DNA from: an uncultured Cytophagales bacterium | Lineage (GTDB): Bacteria > Bacteroidota > Bacteroidia > Cytophagales > Thermoflexibacteraceae | NCBI GenBank assembly: GCA_938039675.1 | Contig: CALHUI010000029.1 | Span: forward strand, 1 to 37,279 | DNA: 37,279 nucleotides | Reading direction: 5' to 3' | Shown: positions 17,909-25,341 of the stretch, one piece after another | Layout of the letters: each line of letters starts with the position of its first letter | Numbering within the stretch: the stretch's first letter is position 1 | Made by a program: the position numbers and the translations under genes | The notes under the pieces: model-generated | Told to the model about the DNA's origin: nothing | The model's database searches: none | What the model saw: the letters and a program-made list of their open reading frames with translations, nothing else

Positions 17909-18844
17909 ATGCAAAAACGAGTTTTAATAATAGACACCATGCACAAATCGCTGCTTGCAATGCTGGAAAATGCAGGATTCGCCCCCGATTACCTGCCGCA
18001 AATCACGCGTGCGGAAATATTAGACATAGTTCATCATTACCAAGTAATGATTGTTCGCTCCAAAACGCCCATAGATGCCCAACTACTTAACAAGGCCACA
18101 CAGTTAGAAGTGCTTGCGCGTGCCGGTGCAGGCACCGACCAAGTAGATGTGTCCGCACTTCAAGCCCGTAACATAGCCCTGATTAATGCACCGGAGGGTA
18201 ATCGGGATGCCGTAGGCGAACATGCCATAGGAATGTTGCTGGCACTGATAAATAAGTTGCTACAAGCTGATGCACAGGTGCGCCAAAAAATATGGCAGCG
18301 CGAGGCTAATCGCGGCTACGAACTAATGGGCAAAACCGTCGGCATTATTGGCTATGGACACATGGGCCGGTCATTTGCTAAACGGCTCAGCGGTTTTGGC
18401 TGTCGTGTACTGGCTTATGACAAATATAAACACGGATTTTCTGATACATATGCAACCGAAGCACCACTTGAGCAACTATGGGCCGAAGCAGAGGTGTTGA
18501 GCTTGCACGTTCCGCTAACCGCTGACACGCGTGGCTGGATAAACACCGATTTTTTTAATCGGTTTGCTCATCCGATATGGTTTGTCAATACTGCCCGCGG
18601 TGAAATTGTGCCTTTTGCATCGCTGCGAGAAGTGCTGCAAAGCGGTAAACTTCGGGGGGCATGTCTGGATGTTTTAGAGCAGGAAAAATTAGATGAACTT
18701 ACTCCTGCACAAGCAGTTGATTTTGAATGGCTTACACAACAACCCAATGTAATTTTTTCGCCCCATGTAGCAGGTTGGACGTACGAATCCTACGAGCGCA
18801 TTAACCGCGTATTGGTAGATAAATTAGTGCAGCTTACGGCGTAA
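17909..18844 (+). CDS. D-isomer-specific 2-hydroxyacid dehydrogenase (phosphoglycerate dehydrogenase-like)
   Basis: An NAD-dependent 2-hydroxyacid dehydrogenase of 311 residues. The N-terminal substrate lobe has VMIVRSKTPIDAQLL and VLARAGAGTDQVDV. The Rossmann fold starts at TVGIIGYGHMGRSFAKRL (glycine motif near residue 148) and is followed by DKYK, which supplies an acidic residue for NAD. The catalytic set Arg (NTARGE), Glu (LDVLEQE) and His286 (SPHVAGWTYES) is complete. There is no C-terminal ACT domain, so it is the short SerA-like form; the substrate could be 3-phosphoglycerate or another 2-hydroxyacid. It follows the gldJ terminator closely and ends where the leader of the fused E1 gene begins. 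Confidence 0.9.
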   Translation: MQKRVLIIDTMHKSLLAMLENAGFAPDYLPQITRAEILDIVHHYQVMIVRSKTPIDAQLLNKATQLEVLARAGAGTDQVDVSALQARNIALINAPEGNRDAVGEHAIGMLLALINKLLQADAQVRQKIWQREANRGYELMGKTVGIIGYGHMGRSFAKRLSGFGCRVLAYDKYKHGFSDTYATEAPLEQLWAEAEVLSLHVPLTADTRGWINTDFFNRFAHPIWFVNTARGEIVPFASLREVLQSGKLRGACLDVLEQEKLDELTPAQAVDFEWLTQQPNVIFSPHVAGWTYESYERINRVLVDKLVQLTA

Positions 18845-18849
18845 ATGAT

Positions 18850-18857
18850 TATTTTTG
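18850..18857 (+). promoter_or_regulatory. Bacteroidota -7 box (TATTTTTG) for the fused E1 gene
   Basis: Exact TAnnTTTG match 32 nt before ATG 18890. It lies within the longest open frame (from ATG 18845), which argues for ATG 18890 as the start. Confidence 0.6.
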
Positions 18858-18889
18858 CCTTGAAAATCAAACTGAAAAACATACACATA

Positions 18890-21307
18890 ATGGTACAAAC
18901 CGAACTTTCAACCACCAACTTTTCCCTAACACGTGAAGAGGTGCTGAATGACTACCGCATTGCCTGCGAAAGTCGTCATGCAAGTTTGATGGGGCGAAAA
19001 GAAGTGTTCATGGGAAAAGCCAAATTCGGCATTTTCGGCGATGGAAAGGAAATTGCACAAATTGCAATGGCCAAGGCCTTTCGCAAAGGCGATTTCCGCT
19101 CCGGCTACTATCGCGACCAAACCTTCATGTTTGCCTTAGGTGCGCTTACATTAGAGCAATATTTCGCGCAACTCTATGCCCATCCTGATGTAGAGGCAGA
19201 ACCGGCTACCGGTGGGCGCTGCATGAATGGCCATTTTGCAACTCGCAGTTTAGACAAAAACGGCAAGTGGAAAAATTTAATAGAGCAATACAACTCCGCT
19301 GCTGATATTTCTTGTACGGCCGGACAAATGCCCCGCTTAGTTGGTTTGGCGTTTGCCTCCAAACTCTACCGCCAAAATCCGCAGTTGTCCTATCTAACCA
19401 ATTTTTCTGTACAAGGTAACGAGGTTGCCTTCGGTACAATCGGCAATGCTTCCACCTCCGAAGGCTTATTTTTTGAAGCCTTAAATGCCGCAGGTGTACT
19501 GCAAGTGCCTATGGTAGTTTCTGTGTGGGACGATGGCTACGGTATCTCCGTTCCGCAGGAATACCATACTACCAAAGGGGATATCTATAAAATTCTGATT
19601 GGCTTGCAGCGCACCGAAAATGAACCGGGTTTTGAACTGTTTCAGGTAAAAGGCTGGCAATATGATGAGTTGTGTCAGACCTATCTGACAGCAGCCGACA
19701 TTGCCCGCCGCGAGCATGTGCCCTGCCTGATTCACGTTACGGAATTAACCCAACCCCAAGGTCATTCTACCTCAGGTTCGCACGAGCGCTACAAATCCAA
19801 AGAGCGACTGGCTTGGGAGGCAGAATATGACTGCATCAAGCAAATGAAAATTTGGATATTGGCCAACGGCTACGCCACCGCCGAGGAACTGGAAGAGATA
19901 GACCGCCGCGCCAAACAACGTGCATTGGAAGCAAAAAACAACGCATGGGCTGCCTTTGTAGATTCTATGAAAGCCGACCAGCAGGAAGTGCTGCGTCTGT
20001 TAGCCCAAGCCGCCGATACGTGTGCAGATGCTACACTGAAAGAGCAACTGCTTATGGTGCGCTCTGAGTATCAGCGTACAATTAACCCCCAACACATGGA
20101 TGCCATGAAAGCCGCCCGTTATGGATTGCGCCTGCTGCGCGGTCAGAACAGCGCCGCCCGTCAGGCATTAGTCAATTGGGTGAAAAAAGCTGAAAAAGAG
20201 AACGAACGCCGCTTCAATTCTCATTTATTGAGCGAGTCGGACGAGTCAGCTTTGTTAGTTAGCGAAGTTAAGCCTGTTTATTCCGAGAAGTCTCCTGTGG
20301 TAGATGGTCGCGAAGTATTACAGGCCTGCTTTGATGCCATGCTTGCCCGCGACCCGCGCGTTTTCGCTATTGGCGAAGATGTAGGCAAAATCGGTGATGT
20401 AAATCAGGCATTTGCCGGCTTGCAGGCCAAATATGGCGAACTGCGCGTAGGCGATACCGGCATTCGCGAAGCCACTATCATTGGTCAGGGCATTGGTGCT
20501 GCCATGCGCGGCCTGCGCCCGATTACCGAAATTCAGTATTTAGACTATCTGCTCTATGCCATCCAAACACTCTCCGACGATTTGGCTTGTTTGCACTACC
20601 GCACGGCAGGCGGCCAAAAAGCACCGCTGATTGTACGCACACGTGGCCACCGTTTAGAGGGTATTTGGCACTCAGGCTCTCCTATTGGTATGATTATCAA
20701 TAGCTTGCGCGGTATGCATGTGCTTGTGCCGCGTAATATGACACAGGCTGCGGGCATGTACAACACCTTGCTGCTCTCCGATGAACCGGCATTGGTAATT
20801 GAGTGCCTCAACGGTTATCGCCTCAAAGAACGGCTGCCCGACAACGTGGGAGAATTTACCGTGCCGCTGGGCGTGCCCGAAGTGATTCGTCAGGGAACGG
20901 ACATCACCATTGTAACCTACGGCTCTATGTGCCGCATCGTAATGGAAGCTGCCGAAGATTTAGCAAAATTCGGTATAGACGTAGAAGTTGTGGACGTGCA
21001 AACGCTGCTTCCTTTTGACCGCTACGGCATCATCGGGCAATCGGTGCGTAAGACCAACCGCGTCATTTTTGCTGATGAAGACGTGCCGGGAGGCGCTTCG
21101 GCATACATGCTCCAACAGGTAATGGACAATCAGGATATTTTCCCATACTTAGATGCACAGCCTGTGTGCATTGCTGCCAAAGCACACCGTCCGCCTTATG
21201 GCTCCGATGGCGACTATTTTAGCAAACCCAACCCCGAAGATATTTTTGATGCAGTTTACAGCATAATGCACGAGGTAAGTCCGGCAAGGTATCCCGAAAT
21301 TTATTAG
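18890..21307 (+). CDS. Fused 2-oxoacid dehydrogenase E1 alpha-beta (branched-chain type)
   Basis: The thiamine-diphosphate-dependent E1 of a 2-oxoacid dehydrogenase complex, with alpha and beta subunits joined in one 805-residue chain. The alpha part (to about residue 460) contains RSGYYRDQTFMFALG, GNASTSEGLFFEALNAAG at 185 and WDDGYGISVPQEYHTTKG. The beta part begins near 480 and shows IGEDVGKIGDVNQAF at 494, VGDTGIREATIIGQGIGAA, IQYLDYLLYAI and ADEDVPGGASAYMLQQV. Fused forms are common in Bacteroidota and are usually annotated as 2-oxoisovalerate or generic dehydrogenase E1. The TPP motif reads GNA where classical E1 alpha has GDG. No E2 or E3 lies nearby. Leu/Val/Ile oxidation is likely but is inferred. 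Confidence 0.9.
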   Translation: MVQTELSTTNFSLTREEVLNDYRIACESRHASLMGRKEVFMGKAKFGIFGDGKEIAQIAMAKAFRKGDFRSGYYRDQTFMFALGALTLEQYFAQLYAHPDVEAEPATGGRCMNGHFATRSLDKNGKWKNLIEQYNSAADISCTAGQMPRLVGLAFASKLYRQNPQLSYLTNFSVQGNEVAFGTIGNASTSEGLFFEALNAAGVLQVPMVVSVWDDGYGISVPQEYHTTKGDIYKILIGLQRTENEPGFELFQVKGWQYDELCQTYLTAADIARREHVPCLIHVTELTQPQGHSTSGSHERYKSKERLAWEAEYDCIKQMKIWILANGYATAEELEEIDRRAKQRALEAKNNAWAAFVDSMKADQQEVLRLLAQAADTCADATLKEQLLMVRSEYQRTINPQHMDAMKAARYGLRLLRGQNSAARQALVNWVKKAEKENERRFNSHLLSESDESALLVSEVKPVYSEKSPVVDGREVLQACFDAMLARDPRVFAIGEDVGKIGDVNQAFAGLQAKYGELRVGDTGIREATIIGQGIGAAMRGLRPITEIQYLDYLLYAIQTLSDDLACLHYRTAGGQKAPLIVRTRGHRLEGIWHSGSPIGMIINSLRGMHVLVPRNMTQAAGMYNTLLLSDEPALVIECLNGYRLKERLPDNVGEFTVPLGVPEVIRQGTDITIVTYGSMCRIVMEAAEDLAKFGIDVEVVDVQTLLPFDRYGIIGQSVRKTNRVIFADEDVPGGASAYMLQQVMDNQDIFPYLDAQPVCIAAKAHRPPYGSDGDYFSKPNPEDIFDAVYSIMHEVSPARYPEIY

Positions 21308-21464
21308 AACGGTTTGCACAAAATTCTTGTGTCTTCCGCAATAAACAATTGAACCATAGAGTACGCAAAATTTTAGCCGCAGAGAGTGTAAAGAGAAAAC
21401 AGTTGATACATCTTGGCGTTTTTTGCAGTAAAAATCATTCGTATAACCCCATTTCACTTCTCAA

Positions 21465-22754
21465 ATGACCATTACTACCGAACAACTATATGCGCATTAT
21501 TGCCAGCATCCGGTAGTCAGTACAGACAGCCGCCAACTGCCCGGTGGCTGTCTGTTTTTCGCTTTGAAAGGTGCTAATTTTGACGGCAACCAATTTGCAG
21601 TGCAAGCACTGGAACAAGGTGCAGCCTATGCGGTCGTAGATGACCCTTCGGTGATTGCATCCGACCGATTTTTGTTAGTAGAAAATGTGTTGGAAAGCCT
21701 GCAATCGTTGGCGCGCCATCACCGCCGACAGTTGCAAATACCATTTATTGCCATTACGGGCACTAACGGCAAAACAACTACTAAAGAATTGGTGGCAGCG
21801 GTGCTGCGTTGGAAGTACCGCACCCATGCCACGCAGGGCAACCTGAACAACCACATTGGTGTACCGCTAACGCTACTGCAAATCCGCCCTGAAACAGAAA
21901 TAGCCGTTATTGAAATGGGTGCCAACCATATCGGCGATATAGCCGAGCTTTGCAGCATTGCCGAGCCTGATTTCGGATTGATTACCAACATCGGACAAGC
22001 GCATTTAGAAGGCTTCGGCAGCTTTGAAGGAGTCATCCGTGCCAAAAGCGAATTGTTTGACTATTTGGCGCAAGGTAAAGGACAGGCATTTGTCAATGTT
22101 CGCAATCCGTTGCTGGCCGAGTTGGGCAAAAAATTTCCCCGACCGATTTACTACGGCCTGCACCATACGCTTGCCTGTGCAGAGTTGTTAGAAACAATGC
22201 CGTTTATTCGGTACAAAGACACCGAAGGCCATACACACGACACACAACTCATCGGAGCGTATAATTTTGACAATATCCTGACGGCTATTGCCTTGGGAAC
22301 TTACTTCAACGTTCCGGCAGCAGCTATTCATCAGGCTATTGCCGCTTATGTACCTATCAACAATCGCTCGCAGGTGCGAAAAACGAGCAGTAATACGCTG
22401 ATTATGGATGCTTACAATGCCAACCCTTCGAGCATGCAAGCAGCCTTAGACAGCTTTTCGCAGATGCCTGCAACCAACAAGGTGCTGATTTTAGGAGATA
22501 TGTTTGAGTTAGGCAGTTACAGTGCCGCCAAACACCGCGAAATAGCCGAAAAAGCCATGCAAAGCGGATTTGCACGCGTATTGCTTTGCGGGAAGGCATT
22601 TTATGACATTCGCCAAGCCGATGATACTGCCCTGTTTTTTGAGCACAAAGCCGCTCTTGCCGAGTGGTTGGAGGGCAATCCCATTCAAAATAGCTACATT
22701 TTGCTCAAAGGTTCGCGCGGTATAGGGTTAGAAACCATCGCAGACCTTTTGTAG
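21465..22754 (+). CDS. murF: UDP-N-acetylmuramoyl-tripeptide--D-alanyl-D-alanine ligase
   Basis: Adds D-Ala-D-Ala to UDP-MurNAc-tripeptide, the last cytosolic step of peptidoglycan precursor synthesis. At 429 residues it is of normal length. The N-terminal UDP-binding region contains VSTDSRQLPGGCLFFALKGANFDGNQF, the ATP-binding loop is ITGTNGKTTTKEL with Lys103, and EMGANHIGDI, ITNIGQAHLEGFGS, MDAYNANPSSMQAALDSF and the C-terminal LKGSRGIGLE are all typical. It begins 157 bp after the E1 stop. That gap holds a short weak hairpin (CACAA/TTGTG near 21318-21332) but no clear promoter box. A terminator-like hairpin beyond the stop faces mainly the opposite strand. Confidence 0.96.
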   Translation: MTITTEQLYAHYCQHPVVSTDSRQLPGGCLFFALKGANFDGNQFAVQALEQGAAYAVVDDPSVIASDRFLLVENVLESLQSLARHHRRQLQIPFIAITGTNGKTTTKELVAAVLRWKYRTHATQGNLNNHIGVPLTLLQIRPETEIAVIEMGANHIGDIAELCSIAEPDFGLITNIGQAHLEGFGSFEGVIRAKSELFDYLAQGKGQAFVNVRNPLLAELGKKFPRPIYYGLHHTLACAELLETMPFIRYKDTEGHTHDTQLIGAYNFDNILTAIALGTYFNVPAAAIHQAIAAYVPINNRSQVRKTSSNTLIMDAYNANPSSMQAALDSFSQMPATNKVLILGDMFELGSYSAAKHREIAEKAMQSGFARVLLCGKAFYDIRQADDTALFFEHKAALAEWLEGNPIQNSYILLKGSRGIGLETIADLL

Positions 22755-22792
22755 GGCTGTTTGAACCTCTGCACTAACCGCGAATGACGCTT

Positions 22793-22829
22793 GAAAAAAA
22801 TATAGGGACAGCGCATTCTCTGTCCCTAT
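22793..22829 (-). terminator. Rho-independent terminator, mainly for the minus-strand OMP gene
   Basis: Perfect 10-bp stem ATAGGGACAG (22802-22811) / CTGTCCCTAT (22820-22829) with an 8-nt loop. On the minus strand it is followed by a run of seven T (22794-22800). It sits between the convergent murF and OMP genes, 92 bp after the OMP stop; on the plus strand the T tract is poor. Confidence 0.85.
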
Positions 22830-22920
22830 TACTGCACTATTCGTTTGCCGGTCTGTATCTGCAAAATACAATTTAAAACATGCAAATTATCACATAGGCA
22901 GCGGGTAACTCGCCTTTCTT

Positions 22921-23535
22921 TTAGAAAAGGCGATAACTCAGGCTGACCATGTACTGACGGATGCGCTGGTCGGCAGGGAAGGTAAAGCCGCCAAATGTTA
23001 GCTCATTACTAATCTTGCTGAAACTGCCTTCGTAGCGGGCATCAATCCCTAATTTTCCAACATCTAAGCCTACACCCAATTGCAAACCTATCGTTGCACT
23101 GTTCAACTTTTGATTGACGGTTGTGTTATTGCCTGCCGTTGCACTAATGACGGGACCGCCATTGACGCGCAGTACCTTTAACATGCTGAAACCTACCAAA
23201 ACTGGTACATCTATGCGGTTGATGTTGTAGTTTTTAACTTGCGTTTGTACTTGTTGTACATTTTGGCTTTCAAAAATAGCTTGGCTGCCAATGGAGGTGA
23301 AGTAAATTTCAGGCCGCAACAAAATGCCCAATACTTTGGCCTGTAAAAAGCCGCCGCCATGAAAACTTACGCGAGCGTCGCCGGGTACAAATACGCCGCC
23401 CCCTTGCGTGATGGTTTTTTTAAAATTGATTTGCGAAACGCCGCCGCCTAATTTCAGGCCGCCATGAATGCTAAATTGTGCAAATGCTGCTGCCGGCAGT
23501 GCAAGGATGTAAAAAATTAAAAGAACTTTTTTCAT
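22921..23535 (-). CDS. Outer-membrane beta-barrel protein (PorT / OMP_b-brl type)
   Basis: A 204-residue protein with a signal peptide (KKVLLIFYILALPAAAFAQ) and a body of alternating polar/hydrophobic strands. It begins FSIHGGLKLGGGVSQINF and ends QYMVSLSYRLF with the C-terminal Phe expected of outer-membrane barrels. The strands include VSFHGGGFLQAKVLGILLRPEIYF, IDVPVLVGFSMLKVLRVNGGPVISA and IGLQLGVGLDVGKLGIDARYEGSF. This is the small eight-strand Bacteroidota porin-like family often named PorT/OMP_b-brl_2; no specific substrate can be read. It stands between the terminator at 22793 and the SPFH gene, on the same strand as the latter and 80 bp after it. Confidence 0.85.
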   Translation of the reverse strand: MKKVLLIFYILALPAAAFAQFSIHGGLKLGGGVSQINFKKTITQGGGVFVPGDARVSFHGGGFLQAKVLGILLRPEIYFTSIGSQAIFESQNVQQVQTQVKNYNINRIDVPVLVGFSMLKVLRVNGGPVISATAGNNTTVNQKLNSATIGLQLGVGLDVGKLGIDARYEGSFSKISNELTFGGFTFPADQRIRQYMVSLSYRLF

Positions 23536-23615
23536 GGTTGAAGTATGATTGATTTAGAGGTAATGGATAAGTTGTGTTGCAAAAAGGTTGCCCGATTTAT
23601 CGGAGTATGGCGATA

Positions 23616-24476
23616 TTAGTTGATATTTTTAAATAACTGCGGCGTTTGTCCGTAAACAGGCAATTTGCCGTCCCATTTTTCGATGTACATTTTTTGCAAA
23701 AGCAATGGAGAGAGTGTGCTAGTAATCAGCTTGTTAGCGTTGGCTTCTGCCTCAGCGCGAATGCGGATGGCTTCGGCTTCGCCTTTGGCTTGTTCTATGT
23801 TTTTCTGTGCTTCGGCAATGATGCGCTGCTTTTCGTTTTCTGCCCTGATGGCATCTTGTACAGCCTTGATTTTGGCATTGACGGCTTCTTCCAATGTGGC
23901 AGGCATACGGATTTTACCGATAATGCCGATTTGCTGAATTTCAAAGCCGGCTTTTTGCAAGTCGCGGCGTAGTATTTTTTCTACTTCGGCTTCAAAATCA
24001 CCGCGCTTAGACACCATGTCTTCGGCAGTGTAAGTAGAGGCTACGCTATTGTGCGCATTGCGTACCATGGTGCGGATAAACTCATTGGTAATCTGGCGCA
24101 AATCTTTGCGGTAAGTGCGGAAAATATCAGGCACACGCTCGGGAATTACCTGATAGTCTAAGCCTACGTCAAAAGAAAGGCTCAAACCGTCGCGGGTAGT
24201 AACGGTAAATTCTTCATTCACCGGGCTGTCTTCGGTAAGCTCGGCAGTCCATACCTTGTGCTGTACGAAAGTTGGGAACTCATAGATAGCAGTTGTAACG
24301 GGGTTGTACCAAACCATGCCCGTAACTTCGGTAATGTCCTGCACGCCTTTGTCTTGCCCGTACAGATTAACCTTAATGCCCACGTAGCCCGCGTCAATCC
24401 GCGTGCAGGAAACCGTAGAGAACATGACGGCAGCCACTAAAACTACCACTATCAATATAAGAATACTACGTTTCAT
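23616..24476 (-). CDS. SPFH/prohibitin family membrane protein
   Basis: A 286-residue band-7 protein. The N-terminus (RSILILIVVVLVAAVMFSTVSC) is either a membrane anchor or a lipoprotein signal ending at Cys24. The SPFH domain follows, with AGYVGIKVNLYGQDKG, VTTRDGLSLSFDVGLDYQV and FRTYRKDLRQITNEFIRTMVRNAHNSVASTYTAEDM. The C-terminal part is a charged Ala-rich coiled coil (AENEKQRIIAEAQKNIEQAKGEA) ending in a segment on which prohibitins oligomerise. Such proteins scaffold membrane domains or regulate FtsH-type proteases. It is divergent from the cytochrome c gene. A near -7 box (AAAATTTG on the minus strand, near 24514-24521) lies upstream. Confidence 0.9.
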   Translation of the reverse strand: MKRSILILIVVVLVAAVMFSTVSCTRIDAGYVGIKVNLYGQDKGVQDITEVTGMVWYNPVTTAIYEFPTFVQHKVWTAELTEDSPVNEEFTVTTRDGLSLSFDVGLDYQVIPERVPDIFRTYRKDLRQITNEFIRTMVRNAHNSVASTYTAEDMVSKRGDFEAEVEKILRRDLQKAGFEIQQIGIIGKIRMPATLEEAVNAKIKAVQDAIRAENEKQRIIAEAQKNIEQAKGEAEAIRIRAEAEANANKLITSTLSPLLLQKMYIEKWDGKLPVYGQTPQLFKNIN

Positions 24477-24545
24477 ATGTCGTTTGTTAAAGGTTGTTAA
24501 GCCGTTTTACGGTCAAATTTTAATTCAAGTTAAGCAATGATGCCA

Positions 24546-24553
24546 TATTTTTG
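24546..24553 (+). promoter_or_regulatory. Bacteroidota -7 box (TATTTTTG) for the cytochrome c gene
   Basis: Exact TAnnTTTG match 29 nt before ATG 24583, in the divergent intergenic region shared with the SPFH gene. Confidence 0.65.
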
Positions 24554-24582
24554 AGGAAATCACCTAAAAAATCTCTTTTCTC

Positions 24583-25221
24583 ATGTTTACCGGATTATTG
24601 CACACGCACAAATTGGTTGTAGTGCTTTTCTTGCTCATCTACCTGGCAAAAACAGCCCTTTTGCTGGCCAACAAAGCCGACACATCGGAGCGCTTCAAGA
24701 AGGTTGTACGCATTCCCGAAATGATTGTCAGCACACTTTTTCTACTGACGGGGGCTGTGATGCTGTTCCAATTGCCGCAAATTCATATGTACATGTGGAT
24801 TAAAATTGCTGCTGTTTTTGCCTCTGTTCCACTGGCTGTTGTTGGTTTTAAACGCAGCAATAAAGCGCTGGCTACACTGTCTTTTATGTTGTTGCTGGCT
24901 TCCTACGGCCTTGCCGAAATGAGCCGCAATGCACCCGTACAGGAATTGGCGGCAGGTGTAGTAACCGATGCCACGCAAAGCGGTTACGATATTCAGTTAC
25001 ACGGAAAAGCAGTTTATGATGCCAACTGCGTCATCTGCCATGGAGCAGATGGTGCACTGGGTGCGGTAGGTGCAAAAAACCTTGCGACCAGCCAATTGAC
25101 CACCGAAGAAGCCGTACAAATTATCACCAACGGCAAAAATGCCATGCCGAAGTACAAAAAAGCACTTTCCGAACAGGATATCAAAGCTGTGGCGGCCTAT
25201 ATTCAGACATTGAAGAAGTAA
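24583..25221 (+). CDS. SirB-like membrane domain fused to a cytochrome c domain
   Basis: A 212-residue protein with two parts. The N-terminal 120 residues hold four hydrophobic segments (about 9-28, 47-65, 72-86 and 94-110) that resemble the SirB family of small membrane proteins. The C-terminal 75 residues are a class I cytochrome c domain: heme site CVICH at 149-153, GALGAVGAKNLATSQLTTEEAVQIITNGKNAMP with likely distal Met188, and EQDIKAVAAYIQTLKK as the final helix. The membrane topology should place the heme domain in the periplasm. It may be an electron carrier anchored beside an oxidase; no partner gene is adjacent. A promoter box precedes it. The SirB assignment is less sure than the cytochrome. 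Confidence 0.87.
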   Translation: MFTGLLHTHKLVVVLFLLIYLAKTALLLANKADTSERFKKVVRIPEMIVSTLFLLTGAVMLFQLPQIHMYMWIKIAAVFASVPLAVVGFKRSNKALATLSFMLLLASYGLAEMSRNAPVQELAAGVVTDATQSGYDIQLHGKAVYDANCVICHGADGALGAVGAKNLATSQLTTEEAVQIITNGKNAMPKYKKALSEQDIKAVAAYIQTLKK

Positions 25222-25256
25222 TCGCAAAAAATATTTTTTTATTGATTTTGCTTCTT

Positions 25257-25264
25257 TAATTTTG
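25257..25264 (+). promoter_or_regulatory. Bacteroidota -7 box (TAATTTTG) upstream of recN
   Basis: Exact TAnnTTTG match 77 nt before ATG 25342, so a leader of about 70 nt with a hairpin is predicted. The surrounding T-rich stretch raises the chance of a coincidental match. Confidence 0.45.
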
Positions 25265-25283
25265 TTACGCTTGCATCTGTAAG

Positions 25284-25315
25284 AAACCCGACGGATGTTA
25301 AAAACCGTCAGGTTT
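25284..25315 (+). terminator. Hairpin between the cytochrome c gene and recN (terminator or leader hairpin)
   Basis: AAACC-C-GACGG (25284-25294) pairs with CCGTC-A-GGTTT (25305-25315): 10 pairs with one mismatch and a 10-nt loop. Its sequence resembles the terminator at 9892-9925 (ACCCGAC stem). The T tract is only the three T of the stem end, so termination may be partial. It lies 62 bp after the cytochrome c stop but downstream of the putative recN -7 box. Confidence 0.5.
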
Positions 25316-25341
25316 GAGTAAGGTAACTGTCAAAATCGACT

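Noticed and set aside
21318-21332. Small hairpin CACAA/TTGTG after the E1 gene
   Set aside because: Only five pairs and no T run; too weak to call a terminator.
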